Below are positions 6,596-14,807 of a stretch of DNA of 64,000 nucleotides, piece after piece. The stretch covers positions 140,009-204,008 of the IMG/VR virus record IMGVR_UViG_3300024336_000005; one strand, given 5' to 3'. The DNA comes from a virus. The position numbers were made by a program, and so were the translations under genes. Each line of letters begins with the position of its first letter. Position 1 is the first letter of the stretch. Below the pieces are notes generated by a model that did not search any database, was not told where the DNA came from, and saw nothing but the letters and a program-made list of their open reading frames with translations.

Positions 6596-8935
6596 ATGTC
6601 CAAGGTAAAGGGAAGCGGCCTGATGGCCGCTTACAACTTCAAAGAAAAGTACGCACGTTATAATGGAGAGGAAAGCAGGAGGGAAGAGTGGCCTGAGTCG
6701 GTCCGTCGCATGTTTTACATGCACGACAACGCTTACGCTCACCTCTTGTCACCTGAAGACCTTGCGGAGGTCAGTGATGCAGAAGATTCTGTAAGGGCGA
6801 AGCTCCTCCTTGGCTCTCAGCGTGCCTTACAATTTGGAGGCAAGGGTGTAGAAGCTCACAACATGAGAATCTACAACTGTGCTGTCTCTTACTGTGACAG
6901 ACCAAGGTTCTTTGCAGAAGCCTTTTACATGTTGCTCTGTGGATGCGGCGTAGGGTTCTCGGTGCAGCAGCATCACGTTGCTCAGCTGCCTAAGTTCCGT
7001 ACTCATCCCACACAGATTAGCAAGGTCGTTACGATAAAAGACAGCATCGAAGGATGGGCAGATGCGCTTGACTATCTTGTTAGCTACTATCTTCAGCTAG
7101 CTCCTATTGATCATGCACAAGAGATTTTTGCAAAGCCTGAATTTGACTACTCTGAGATCCGAGATCGAGGAGCTAAGCTTTCAGTAGGTGGTACCGCCCC
7201 AGGACCTGAGCCTCTCAGAAGAGCCTTAGAAAAGATTAAGGCAATCTTTGAGAGGGCCATTGCAAATGGACAGGCAGAACTTCGCTCCGTTGATGCCTAT
7301 GATATTGTTATGCATGCTTCTGATGCTGTACTTTCTGGCGGCGTGCGTCGTTCTGCTTCTATCGCGCTTTTCTCTCCTGATGATGAGCTCATGGCAGGAG
7401 CAAAGACTGGCAATTGGTTCATTGATAATCCTCAGCGTGGCAGGAGTAATAACTCTGCTGTTCTTGTAAGAGGAGTGGACAACCTAGAGAACTTCAAACG
7501 ACTCATGAGGTCTGTCCGAGAGTTTGGAGAGCCTGGGTTCATCTTTGTTGAATCTCTTGAATATATCTACAACCCTTGCGTAGAAGTTGGCATGTGTCCG
7601 GTTCTAATCTTGGATCCAAATGGAGATGTTGTAGAACAATATACATTAGACCTACTTAATTTCACGAAACGAAATGAATGGACCGCAGAGGGATATACAT
7701 TTCGGAGTGGATGGCAGTGCTGCAATCTTACGGAAATGAATGCTTCTGCCTGGACCTCTCAGCATGATGCATATAAATGTGCACGTCATGCAGCGATTAT
7801 TGGGACCCTTCAGGCTGGCTACACTGATCCTGGATATCTAACAGCAACTTCACAACTCATCATTGAAAGAGAGTCCCTCCTGGGTGTTTCCATGACAGGG
7901 ATGATGGATAATACGACGTTGTCGTTAGATCCAATTGTGCTTAGGAGGATGGCTGAGATTGTTCGTGAAACAAACGCAGAGTGGGCCGCAAAGATTGGTA
8001 TCAATCCTGCTGCTAGAACCACATGCGTAAAACCTGCTGGTAACAGTTCGGTCCTTCTGTCTGAAAGGTTCTTCGTAGCCTCTGGCTGTCACGCGCACCA
8101 CGCTAAGAGAATGATTCGTAGAGTCCAGGCACACAAGGATGGTCCCATCCTACAGTGGTTTAAGGAACATAATCCTCATATGATTGAGGAGAGTGTTTGG
8201 AGTGCAAACAAGACTGATGATGTGATTAGCTTCCCCATTGAGATTCAAGAGGGGGCTCTCACAAAGGATCACTTTACGGCAATTCAATTCTTAAGCACTG
8301 TCGCACTGATTCAAAAGAACTGGGTCATCCCTGGCACAGCTAGACCAATGTCCTGCGAAGGCTTAACGCATAATGTATCCAATACATGCACCGTTCAGCC
8401 TGATGAGTGGGGTGACGTCGGACGCTATATCTATGAGAACAAGAAGCTCTTCTCTGGGCTTTCTCTCTTGAGTAGCTCGGGAGATTTCATCTACAGGCAA
8501 GCCCCTATGCAGAGGATTGTCTTTGAGGATGAGCTTGCGGAACAGTTTGGTAGATCTAACGTTGGTGCAGCTAAGCATTTGAAGCGTCATATAGAAAGGC
8601 GCTACGGTAGCCTTCACGACGTCATGATGCCACTTAAGATGGTACTTGAGGGGTACACCACAGAAGAGGCTATAGAGGGCACCAAGGTGCATCCAGAGCT
8701 ACTGTGGGATACCTATAAGAGGATCCGTGCTGTCATCCATGTTGAAGACACAGATGACATCCTATTTCTACTGTCCGCTATAGGACATGAGGAACTATGG
8801 AAGAGCCTTACTGAAAATATGGTTGATGTAGATTACTCTCAGCTCTATGAGGGAGAGGATCTTACAAAGCTTGCAGACAATATTGCCTGTGGTGGTGGCT
8901 CTTGCGAGCTGGACTTTAGCATTCCAAAGGAATAA
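6596..8935 (+). CDS. nrdJ: adenosylcobalamin-dependent (class II) ribonucleotide reductase, monomeric type
   Basis: Reduces ribonucleotides to deoxyribonucleotides for phage DNA synthesis using coenzyme B12. The 779-residue length and architecture fit the monomeric enzymes typified by Lactobacillus leichmannii RTPR. Visible features: C95 in I-Y-N-C-A-V, the glycine-rich C-G-C-G-V-G-F-S-V, the thiyl-site motif NPCVE (C328; NPCVE rather than NPCGE), C375-C376 in W-Q-C-C-N-L, and a C-terminal pair C765/C770 in C-G-G-G-S-C that should re-reduce the active site. About 40 residues between NPCVE and WQCCNL look like an insertion. AGGAGGAG precedes the ATG. It belongs with the MazG, dUTPase, thymidylate synthase and DHFR genes. 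Confidence 0.88.
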   Translation: MSKVKGSGLMAAYNFKEKYARYNGEESRREEWPESVRRMFYMHDNAYAHLLSPEDLAEVSDAEDSVRAKLLLGSQRALQFGGKGVEAHNMRIYNCAVSYCDRPRFFAEAFYMLLCGCGVGFSVQQHHVAQLPKFRTHPTQISKVVTIKDSIEGWADALDYLVSYYLQLAPIDHAQEIFAKPEFDYSEIRDRGAKLSVGGTAPGPEPLRRALEKIKAIFERAIANGQAELRSVDAYDIVMHASDAVLSGGVRRSASIALFSPDDELMAGAKTGNWFIDNPQRGRSNNSAVLVRGVDNLENFKRLMRSVREFGEPGFIFVESLEYIYNPCVEVGMCPVLILDPNGDVVEQYTLDLLNFTKRNEWTAEGYTFRSGWQCCNLTEMNASAWTSQHDAYKCARHAAIIGTLQAGYTDPGYLTATSQLIIERESLLGVSMTGMMDNTTLSLDPIVLRRMAEIVRETNAEWAAKIGINPAARTTCVKPAGNSSVLLSERFFVASGCHAHHAKRMIRRVQAHKDGPILQWFKEHNPHMIEESVWSANKTDDVISFPIEIQEGALTKDHFTAIQFLSTVALIQKNWVIPGTARPMSCEGLTHNVSNTCTVQPDEWGDVGRYIYENKKLFSGLSLLSSSGDFIYRQAPMQRIVFEDELAEQFGRSNVGAAKHLKRHIERRYGSLHDVMMPLKMVLEGYTTEEAIEGTKVHPELLWDTYKRIRAVIHVEDTDDILFLLSAIGHEELWKSLTENMVDVDYSQLYEGEDLTKLADNIACGGGSCELDFSIPKE

Positions 8936-9156
8936 TGATGAAGATTACGTACGAGAAGAGCAATGCAACTCCTATTGCTGATTGCAAGCCAGGCTCACTA
9001 TACCGCCTTGAGGGCGGTAGCACTCCATTGTTTTGTATCTTTACCTCAAATGGGGAGAGGTTCTTTTATATGAGCACTGGTGGGAGTAAGGAATTGTCGC
9101 CATCAGATACTCTTTATGAATTGGATGCTGAGCTTGTGATAAAGGGGGACCTATGA
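8935..9156 (+). CDS. small hypothetical protein
   Basis: A 73-residue protein, beta-rich, starting inside the reductase stop (TAATG). It has a G-S-L-Y-R-L-E-G-G-S-T-P-L-F segment and strands typical of a small barrel, but no recognised family. The end overlaps the next gene by four bases (ATGA). Confidence 0.68.
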   Translation: MMKITYEKSNATPIADCKPGSLYRLEGGSTPLFCIFTSNGERFFYMSTGGSKELSPSDTLYELDAELVIKGDL

Positions 9157-9497
9157 GTAGGAAGCTTATTTCTTTTGATGAGGTCAGAAACAAGGGTTAC
9201 CTTCAAGAGGTGAACCGTCAGTTCTTTCATCCGCTAGGCATTGCCCTTGCTCTTATCTACGATGTAGATGAGGAAACAGGAGAGCGTACTGCCACTGATC
9301 AGGTTGAGTTCCTAGACTGTAGGAATGACCCTGAGGGCTACTGCTTTGATGAAGAGTATATGAGGGAGAATGCTGAGCGCTTTTGGGCCAGGTCTGAAAA
9401 CGTCCTTGAGGAGCTTGCGGCTAAAGCGCACGCAAGAAGTCACTTGTTTGGGTATATCGTCCAGTCGCTACCGAAGAAGCTGTCTGACGATGGGTAA
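9153..9497 (+). CDS. hypothetical conserved-type phage protein
   Basis: A 114-residue protein beginning S-R-K-L-I-S-F-D-E-V-R, then F-F-H-P-L-G-I-A-L-A. Short proteins of this style occur in many phages, but I cannot name a function. It is mixed alpha/beta and acidic. Its start overlaps the preceding stop (ATGA), and its last eight bases overlap the MazG-like gene. Confidence 0.7.
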   Translation: MSRKLISFDEVRNKGYLQEVNRQFFHPLGIALALIYDVDEETGERTATDQVEFLDCRNDPEGYCFDEEYMRENAERFWARSENVLEELAAKAHARSHLFGYIVQSLPKKLSDDG

Positions 9498-9813
9498 GCT
9501 AGTAAGGGATAAGATTCCTGAGATTATCGAGGCGTCTGGAAGGACGCCTCTGTTTTATGAAACTTCAGGACATAACTATTGGGAGTTCCTGATAGATAAG
9601 CTTCTTGAAGAGGCTCGTGAAGCCTCAGAGCACACTCCTTACAAGAAGGGCCGGGCTGGGATTGAATCTGAACTAGCTGACGTTCTGGAAGTCTTGTATG
9701 CCCTCTGTGATAATCTAGACGTTCCCTTTGCGTCCATCCAAGAGGCCAGGCTTCAAAAGAAGATGGAACGTGGTGGCTTTTCTAAGGGATATATACTAAC
9801 AGGAGTGGAATGA
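9490..9813 (+). CDS. MazG-like nucleotide pyrophosphohydrolase
   Basis: The start at 9490 (M-G-K-L-V-R-D-K-I-P) gives 107 residues with the typical beginning of phosphoribosyl-ATP pyrophosphohydrolase/MazG-like proteins. A longer reading from 9370 would only overlap the previous gene out of frame. The all-alpha MazG core is visible: L-L-E-E-A-R-E-A-S-E and E-S-E-L-A-D-V-L-E-V-L-Y-A carry the E-x-x-E and E-x-x-D metal ligands. Such enzymes hydrolyse nucleoside triphosphates to monophosphates. In phage they may clean the dNTP pool or lower (p)ppGpp. It fits with the neighbouring nucleotide genes. Confidence 0.85.
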   Translation: MGKLVRDKIPEIIEASGRTPLFYETSGHNYWEFLIDKLLEEAREASEHTPYKKGRAGIESELADVLEVLYALCDNLDVPFASIQEARLQKKMERGGFSKGYILTGVE

Positions 9814-10382
9814 TGGGTGACGGTAAGTCGTGGGCGGCCGATGAGGAGAAGCGAGCTGCGGACGAGGCGCGGATGGCGAAGCGCCTCGTGGAGACTCGCC
9901 ATGCGCTTCTAGCTCTAGCGGAGAGGGAAGCAGAACAGTATGTCCCTATCTTTAAGGCAGAAGACGCAACAACTGCTTCTGTTAGGAATACAGCATGCAA
10001 GACGGTCCTTCAGCTAGGCTCTTCTCTTGAGGGAGATGAATGTCCTAATTGCGAGAATGGCGTTCTAGACAAGGACCTTGCTGGCAATTTATGTTGCACG
10101 GGAGAGTGTGGCTGTATTTTCCCTGCGGGAACGACTAAGCTAGAAGATCCTGCCGAGAAAGATCTCATTGATGATGAGATGATTAATCATCCCAGCCACT
10201 ACAACAATGGTTCCATTGAGTGTATCGACTACATTGAAGACCAAGAGCTTAACTATCATGCAGGCTGTGCGGTCAAATATATTGCACGCTATCGCTTCAA
10301 GGGCACTCCCGTCAAAGACTTGCGCAAAGCCTCATGGTATCTCCTTAGGCTGGCTAATAGGCTAGAAGCAAAGGAAAAGTAA
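9810..10382 (+). CDS. DUF3310-type protein with a putative zinc ribbon
   Basis: A 190-residue protein in three parts. The N-terminus is a charged helix rich in A, E and R (about residues 1-50). The middle has a cysteine cluster, C-P-N-C followed by C-C-T-G-E-C-G-C, that should bind zinc. The C-terminal third has N-H-P-S-H-Y and C-I-D-Y-I-E, then K-Y-I-A-R-Y-R-F-K-G and L-R-K-A-S-W-Y-L. That last part is the hallmark of the DUF3310 phage family, also called SaV-like or nucleotide-kinase-like in annotations. Function is unproven. Start overlaps the MazG stop (ATGATG). Confidence 0.75.
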   Translation: MMGDGKSWAADEEKRAADEARMAKRLVETRHALLALAEREAEQYVPIFKAEDATTASVRNTACKTVLQLGSSLEGDECPNCENGVLDKDLAGNLCCTGECGCIFPAGTTKLEDPAEKDLIDDEMINHPSHYNNGSIECIDYIEDQELNYHAGCAVKYIARYRFKGTPVKDLRKASWYLLRLANRLEAKEK

Positions 10383-10670
10383 ATGGCAGTTTATACAGGA
10401 GAGGTTAGGGGAGACTTTGATTCAAGGGTTGACCTGGTCAAATGGGACAACTACGGACTTGAATTTAAGTTTGCTGCCTTGAATGATGAGGCTTATGTTA
10501 TCAAGCAAGATGCAAAGGGGAAATGGGTGGCAGGCGAGTGGGTGGTAACAGAGGATAAGCTAAGCCAGCTCTTGCGTTCTCTTATCAGAGGCATGGGCTT
10601 TGGTAGATTTAGGATGGGCAAGGGTAGGAACACCACATTCATAGGAATAGTAGAAGTAGAAAATGTCTAA
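10383..10670 (+). CDS. hypothetical protein
   Basis: A 95-residue beta-rich protein starting one base after the previous stop (TAAATG). It has alternating hydrophobic strands ([16 protein letters not shown]) and a basic C-terminal segment (R-F-R-M-G-K-G-R). No family is recognised. It overlaps the recA start by eight bases, so it is probably translated together with recA. Confidence 0.65.
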   Translation: MAVYTGEVRGDFDSRVDLVKWDNYGLEFKFAALNDEAYVIKQDAKGKWVAGEWVVTEDKLSQLLRSLIRGMGFGRFRMGKGRNTTFIGIVEVENV

Positions 10671-11286
10671 AGATGATGCCCTCGGGCTCTTGATTAAGTC
10701 TTGCGAAAAGCAATTTGGTGAAGGTGCGGTCTTTGACCTCTCCTCATCTACTGTGCCCAAGGTTCCTAAGGTAAGCTTTGGGTCTATTAAGATAGACATT
10801 GCTGCAGGTGGTGGTGCCGGGAAGGGTCGTATCATTGAGGTCTATGGTCCTGAAAGCTCAGGTAAGACGACCCTGTGTTTGAATCTCCTTAGAGAGATTC
10901 AAAATGATCCAGATTATGTTGCTGAAGGCAGACGACCTCTATTTATTGATGCAGAGCATGCCCTTGACCTAGAGTATGCTACTAATTGCATTGGAGTAGA
11001 CCCTAATAATTTGTTGGTGGCCCAGCCCGATGTTGGTGAAGATGCGCTAGAGATAGCTGACATCTTCATTAGGAGTGGGAAGGTCTCGGCGGTCTTTGTC
11101 GACTCTGTTTCAGCACTACTCCCCAGAGCAGAGCTTGAGGGAGAGATGGGCAAGTCTCATGTTGGACTGCTTGCTAGGCTTATGTCGCAGGCTCTGCGTA
11201 AGTTGGTAGGACTTTGCCATAAGACTGGTACGATTCTTGTCTTTACTAACCAAATTCGTATGAAGATTGGTGTGATGTTTGGAAAT
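10663..11286 (+). CDS. recA: RecA recombinase, 5' exon
   Basis: Encodes residues 1-208 of RecA, the ATP-dependent strand-exchange protein. Visible: Walker A G-P-E-S-S-G-K-T at residues 62-69, Walker B-like [10 protein letters not shown], the E-G-E-M-G[18 protein letters not shown] segment, and [14 protein letters not shown]. RecA continues with P-E-T-T-x-G-G-N-A-L-K-F at this point. Here the genomic frame instead reads five codons into a group I intron and stops at 11304. That P-E-T-T segment is found at 12218, in the correct phase. Confidence 0.9.
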
Positions 11287-12217
11287 CAACTTTTAGCTGC
11301 ATAAACTAAGACTACATCAGTTATTGATCCGCTTAGGAGGATCTGCTGATGATTATAAATGGTTATAAATTCAATAAAATTGATGAATCTCATGTTGAGT
11401 ACTTAAAGGCTCACTATCAGGATAAACTAACGGATCTTTGTGAGGGCCTTGGCCTTTCCGATGAAACAGTTTATCGAATGATAAAAGCACTGGGCATCCA
11501 GCGAGAGAGGCATTGGAAGAGATCTATACCTCGGAATAAAGAGGCAGAAGATCTAATGAGAGATCCATATCTCTCACATGTAAAAATTGCAAAGAAGTAC
11601 AATTGTACACCGGAAGCAGTTGCAAAGCGACGGACTGACCTTGGCGTTACAGTCAGAAGGAATATGTGTTCCACTCAGCTAGAAGATAGGATTCAACTTA
11701 TCCTAGAAGAGATTGGGCTAGCATATATCCCACAACGAAACCTAGACAAATGGTCAATAGACTTTTATCTGGGTTGCAATTTTTACATAGACGTTCATGG
11801 TTCATGGGCACATTCAAAACCTAAGATTGTCGAAAGAGACAAGCGCAAGGCAAAATGGATGGAAGACAAGGGATTTAAATACCTTGTCATTCGTGAATCG
11901 GATATTGAAGAAGCCAAAAATAAGATCTTAGATTTTGCATCTGGGTTTCCCTTAGCGGTAACGTTAAGTAAAAAACCTTGTGAACTGCTACCCGCAGGTG
12001 TCGCCTCTAGGCGGCTAACGGTGAAACCCTTCATAATGGGCAATACCGTGCCAAGCCTCATAAATGAGGAAGGTGTAGAGACTATCGAAAGCACATCGAA
12101 AGATGGGAGTGAGTAGAGTAGGGATAGAGATAGGTACTATCCCCAAGCGCAAGGCTCCTCGTTTGAGGATGATGATATAGTCCGAGCCATAGAGATGATA
12201 AATCTATGGGAGTCTCG
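11287..12217 (+). mobile_element. group I intron in recA
   Basis: The 931-base intron separates RecA residues N208 and P209. Removal restores the frame exactly (GGA AAT | CCA GAG). The boundaries follow the group I rule of U before the 5' splice site and G as the last intron base. Core elements are visible near the 3' end. A GTGCCAAGCC segment is followed by TCATAAATGA, then GTGTAGAGACTATC (about 12072-12086). GACTATC can pair with GATATAGTC (about 12173-12181) to form P7. A P9-like hairpin (CCATAGAgatgataaaTCTATGG, about 12187-12209) precedes the 3' splice site. I could not find a convincing P1 pairing, so the exact 5' boundary rests on the reading frame and splice rule. Confidence 0.85.
11349..12116 (+). 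CDS. intron-encoded Vsr-like (EDxHD-type) homing endonuclease
   Basis: A 255-residue protein with its own strong ribosome binding site (AGGAGG, eight bases before the ATG). The N-terminus has two helix-turn-helix-like segments (L-S-D-E-T-V-Y-R-M-I; K-I-A-K-K-Y-N-C-T-P-E-A-V). The catalytic region has a glutamate in Q-L-E-D-R, an aspartate in W-S-I-D-F-Y-L, and I-D-V-H-G-S-W-A-H. This is the pattern of very-short-patch-repair-like EDxHD homing nucleases, typified by I-Bth0305I from a Bacillus thuringiensis phage recA intron. It should cut intronless recA and promote intron spread. The last ~55 codons read straight through the ribozyme core. Confidence 0.82.
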   Translation: MIINGYKFNKIDESHVEYLKAHYQDKLTDLCEGLGLSDETVYRMIKALGIQRERHWKRSIPRNKEAEDLMRDPYLSHVKIAKKYNCTPEAVAKRRTDLGVTVRRNMCSTQLEDRIQLILEEIGLAYIPQRNLDKWSIDFYLGCNFYIDVHGSWAHSKPKIVERDKRKAKWMEDKGFKYLVIRESDIEEAKNKILDFASGFPLAVTLSKKPCELLPAGVASRRLTVKPFIMGNTVPSLINEEGVETIESTSKDGSE

Positions 12218-12817
12218 CCAGAGACGACTAGTGGAGGCAACGCTCTGAAGTTTGCTGCCTCTCAGAGGATTGACATTCGTCGCAAGACAAGTGCAGCAGA
12301 TACTGAGAAGGATGCAGATGGAAATGTATTCCGCATCCCGACGACGGTCAAGTTCGTAAAGAACAAGCTGTTTCCTCCCTTCCGAGTTGCTCACATTGAT
12401 ATGGAAATGAATGTTGGCATCAACAGAACAGCAGAAATCTTGGACCTTGCCGCTGACAACGACATAATTCTTAAGTCAGGGGCATGGTACGAATACGTTG
12501 ACCCCTCCCGAACGGAACTCTTGTTAAAGCTTCGTCAGCATGAGGATGTAAAGGCTTTGATCCAAGAGATTAAAGCCGCTCCAAAGGATTTTAATGTCGT
12601 TCCGGAAAGTATCAAGGAAGGAGCTCGAAAGATAGGTCCCCTTCTTGATGCCTTGGAGTTCGATGACAAGGGCTGGAGGGTTCAAGGGCGTTCTTCTGCT
12701 ATAGAGGCCCTAGGAGAGAGACCAGAGTTATTGGAGGAGCTTAGAGTTCACATTCGTGAAATCTATTTCCCAACCAGTAGCCCACAAGCGGAAGTTTCAG
12801 ACGATATTCCGTTTTAA
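12218..12817 (+). CDS. recA: RecA recombinase, 3' exon
   Basis: Codes for residues 209-407 of RecA after splicing, starting P-E-T-T-S-G-G-N-A-L-K-F-A-A-S and R-I-D-I-R-R, the conserved L2 region and following strand. The rest is the RecA C-terminal domain. RecA of about 407 residues is longer than the ~350 usual in bacteria. The protein ends S-D-D-I-P-F, identical in style to the SSB C-terminal tip, which is unusual for RecA. A codon ATG at 12206 lies in the intron and is not the true start. Confidence 0.88.
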   Translation, partial: PETTSGGNALKFAASQRIDIRRKTSAADTEKDADGNVFRIPTTVKFVKNKLFPPFRVAHIDMEMNVGINRTAEILDLAADNDIILKSGAWYEYVDPSRTELLLKLRQHEDVKALIQEIKAAPKDFNVVPESIKEGARKIGPLLDALEFDDKGWRVQGRSSAIEALGERPELLEELRVHIREIYFPTSSPQAEVSDDIPF

Positions 12818-12831
12818 TTTCAGGAGCTTAA

Positions 12832-13785
12832 ATGCCCGATTCATACACCGGTGTGTACGTCCTCTATGTTGATGAGACCCTAATCGATAGGGTCTTTTCT
12901 GAACGATCCCTTTCCGTTGAGGAACTCTTAGACGGAACGTTGAGTGAAGATGCTTGCAAGGAGTTGAATGTTCCAGTTCAAAATACTTCTTGGACTGAGT
13001 ATCCAAATACAAACTTTGTTCTAAAGTCTGTCTTCAGACCTAAGAAGTCCGCTCTTGTGAGACTGTCAAAGGATTGCAAGAGAGTTGAAGTCCTTTGGGA
13101 CTACAACAAGACTCCACTGCAAGGCTTGAAGCCACGCAACAAGGAGCAGAACATGCTCCTCAATGCTTTGATGGATGATGAGATTGCATGTGTCGTTGTA
13201 GAAGGCAAGGCAGGAAGTGGGAAGACGCTCTGTGCTCTTGCCGTTGCCTTGGATTGCATTGGATCGCCCAGCTCCCCTTATAAGAAGATTGTTCTTACGA
13301 GACCAATGTCCTCTGTGGGAGCTCCTTTGGGAGCTCTACCTGGAGATCAAGCGGAGAAGTTCCTTCCTTATCTTGGGAACTACTTCTCGAACTTTGAGTT
13401 CCTGTTAGGGAAGCATGGTCTTGCCTATCTTAAGACCATGATGGAGAAGGGGGACATTGAGATTCTGCCATTGCAACTAATTGGTGGCATCTCATGGCAT
13501 GATACACTCGTGATTGCCGATGAGGTGCAGTCCTTGAATGCACAACAGATGTATGCACTGGGCACACGCCCTGCTGCAAACTCTAAGTTGATTCTTCTTG
13601 GTGACAGCGCCCAGAGATATGGTAGGTTCGAGGATGCTAGACACACAGGGCTTTGGAAGATTGCCCACAGTGAGCATGCTCTTCGCTCGCCTTTGGTGAG
13701 CTACATTAAGCTTCTCAAGCAGGAGAGACACCCGCTTGCTGATGTCTTCTATAATACATTCGTTAATAATGAGGTTGTTGAATGA
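12832..13785 (+). CDS. PhoH-like ATPase
   Basis: A 317-residue ATPase of the PhoH family, related to superfamily I helicases. The first ~95 residues are a variable domain. The core has Q-N-M-L-L-N-A-L, Walker A G-K-A-G-S-G-K-T at residues 125-132, and V-L-T-R-P-M. It continues with P-G-D-Q-A-E-K-F-L-P-Y, Walker B L-V-I-A-D-E-V-Q-S-L-N and the sensor I-L-L-G-D-S-A-Q. All match PhoH/PhoH2 cores. Phage PhoH proteins are common, but their role is unsettled (RNA metabolism or unwinding). Start follows AGGAG; the end overlaps dUTPase by four bases. Confidence 0.88.
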   Translation: MPDSYTGVYVLYVDETLIDRVFSERSLSVEELLDGTLSEDACKELNVPVQNTSWTEYPNTNFVLKSVFRPKKSALVRLSKDCKRVEVLWDYNKTPLQGLKPRNKEQNMLLNALMDDEIACVVVEGKAGSGKTLCALAVALDCIGSPSSPYKKIVLTRPMSSVGAPLGALPGDQAEKFLPYLGNYFSNFEFLLGKHGLAYLKTMMEKGDIEILPLQLIGGISWHDTLVIADEVQSLNAQQMYALGTRPAANSKLILLGDSAQRYGRFEDARHTGLWKIAHSEHALRSPLVSYIKLLKQERHPLADVFYNTFVNNEVVE

Positions 13786-14276
13786 GAGTAAGTATTTATA
13801 ACAAGGGCGTTTCCTACAACGGGGAGACAGTTAAGTCTCCCCTTCCCAAGGAGAGCACCACAGAGGCGGCGGCAGTAGATGTTTCTACTCCCGTCCCCTT
13901 TGTTCTTGAGGTTGGTGCTAAGCATCTGGTTGACACAGGCTTGATTATCAAGGCTCCTCGAGGGTATTGCATCCAGGTCCTACCTCGTAGCGGACTGGCT
14001 TGCAAGAAGGGGATTACCATCCCTAACGCTCCTGGTCTAATTGATAGAGACTACTGTGGCCCAGATGATGTGATCAAGATCATGCTTGTGAATCAGGGGA
14101 AGGAGGCTGTGGAGTTTAAGGCGGGAGATAGGGTGGCGCAGCTGCTCTTCACGCCGTACATCACGGTTTCGTGGGATGAGGAAGAGAAGGCCACCTTTGC
14201 TAAGGTAACCTCCAGAGGAGGTTTTGGTAGCACTGGCGTAGATAGGAAGAGTGGACTTTGGAACAGAAGAACCTAG
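13782..14276 (+). CDS. dut: dUTPase (deoxyuridine 5'-triphosphate nucleotidohydrolase)
   Basis: Hydrolyses dUTP to dUMP, keeping uracil out of DNA and giving the substrate for thymidylate synthase. All five trimeric-dUTPase motifs are visible. They are E-A-A-A-V-D-V-S (1), P-R-S-G-L-A (2), P-G-L-I-D-R-D-Y-C-G (3), G-D-R-V-A-Q-L-L-F (4) and R-G-G-F-G-S-T-G (5). At 164 residues it is only slightly longer than standard enzymes. Start overlaps the PhoH stop (ATGA). Confidence 0.93.
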   Translation: MRVSIYNKGVSYNGETVKSPLPKESTTEAAAVDVSTPVPFVLEVGAKHLVDTGLIIKAPRGYCIQVLPRSGLACKKGITIPNAPGLIDRDYCGPDDVIKIMLVNQGKEAVEFKAGDRVAQLLFTPYITVSWDEEEKATFAKVTSRGGFGSTGVDRKSGLWNRRT

Positions 14277-14449
14277 ACGTTGAAACATTAAACATCTGTG
14301 TTAATGTCCTTGAGTCCCTATGTCATGGTCCAGCACTAGCATCTAGGAGTTCCTATTATGCTGTGCTGGACATGCAGTATCCTAATATTAAAGCCGTCTC
14401 CTTTGGAGACGTCGTAGAAGAGAGAAAACTAAGAAAAGGTTGGTTCTAA
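14258..14449 (+). CDS. small hypothetical protein
   Basis: A 63-residue frame starting at TTG (14258), 19 bases before the dUTPase stop, preceded by GGAAGAGTGG. It ends where the next ATG begins (TAATG). No family is recognised. The exact join to the next gene and lack of another use for the space support it, but the TTG start is uncertain. Confidence 0.5.
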   Translation: MEQKNLDVETLNICVNVLESLCHGPALASRSSYYAVLDMQYPNIKAVSFGDVVEERKLRKGWF

Positions 14450-14643
14450 TGAATAAGAACGCACGCATTGCCTTCTGGGCAGATGAGACTGGCTTCTGGA
14501 TGAGTGTTAATGAGGGTAGCTTGGAGCGTCCTAACTGGATTGTTCAGGACATCCCTTCGGGTCATCTTAATCTGGAAATGTCAGAAGATAAGATTCAGGT
14601 GAAGATTACTCCTGTGGTAGCTGAAGTGAAAATTGATCTTTAG
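14449..14643 (+). CDS. small hypothetical protein
   Basis: A 64-residue beta-rich protein (M-N-K-N-A-R-I-A-F-W). The ATG at 14449 follows AAGAAAAGG and overlaps the previous stop (TAATG). A TTG start at 14440 is possible but less likely. No family is recognised. It ends at the largest non-coding gap of the plus-strand block. Confidence 0.6.
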   Translation: MNKNARIAFWADETGFWMSVNEGSLERPNWIVQDIPSGHLNLEMSEDKIQVKITPVVAEVKIDL

Positions 14644-14807
14644 CTGATCTCCCTCCAGCCTAGATCCTCTCCACCCACCTGTGGACCCGCCCGCAACCTC
14701 AAAGGCCAGCAGGGCCTTCAGTCCCAGTAAAGCTCTTCCAAATTGGGAAGATAATCATTACCACTCCTTTATTAGTTATGTTAAGCAATAACAGCAGGAG
14801 CTCCTCC
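14644..14807 (+). other. non-coding gap with two small inverted repeats
   Basis: This 164-base gap starts pyrimidine-rich and then has two hairpins. The first is AAGGCC-agcag-GGCCTT (14702-14718) and the second is CTTCC-aaattg-GGAAG (about 14735-14750). Neither is followed by a T-run, so they are not classical intrinsic terminators; they may be processing or weak termination sites. No convincing sigma-70 promoter is seen. A ribosome binding site for the next gene is at 14796-14800. Confidence 0.35.

Noticed and set aside
9370-9489. Longer start for the MazG-like protein
   Set aside because: The extra residues overlap a real gene in another frame and do not fit the family, whose usual start is at 9490.
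10663-11304. recA as a truncated or dead gene because of the early stop
   Set aside because: The missing P-E-T-T-S-G-G part is found in phase at 12218, and group I core elements lie between, so this is an intron rather than a broken gene.
14735-14750. Intrinsic terminator
   Set aside because: The stem is only five base pairs and no T-run follows.
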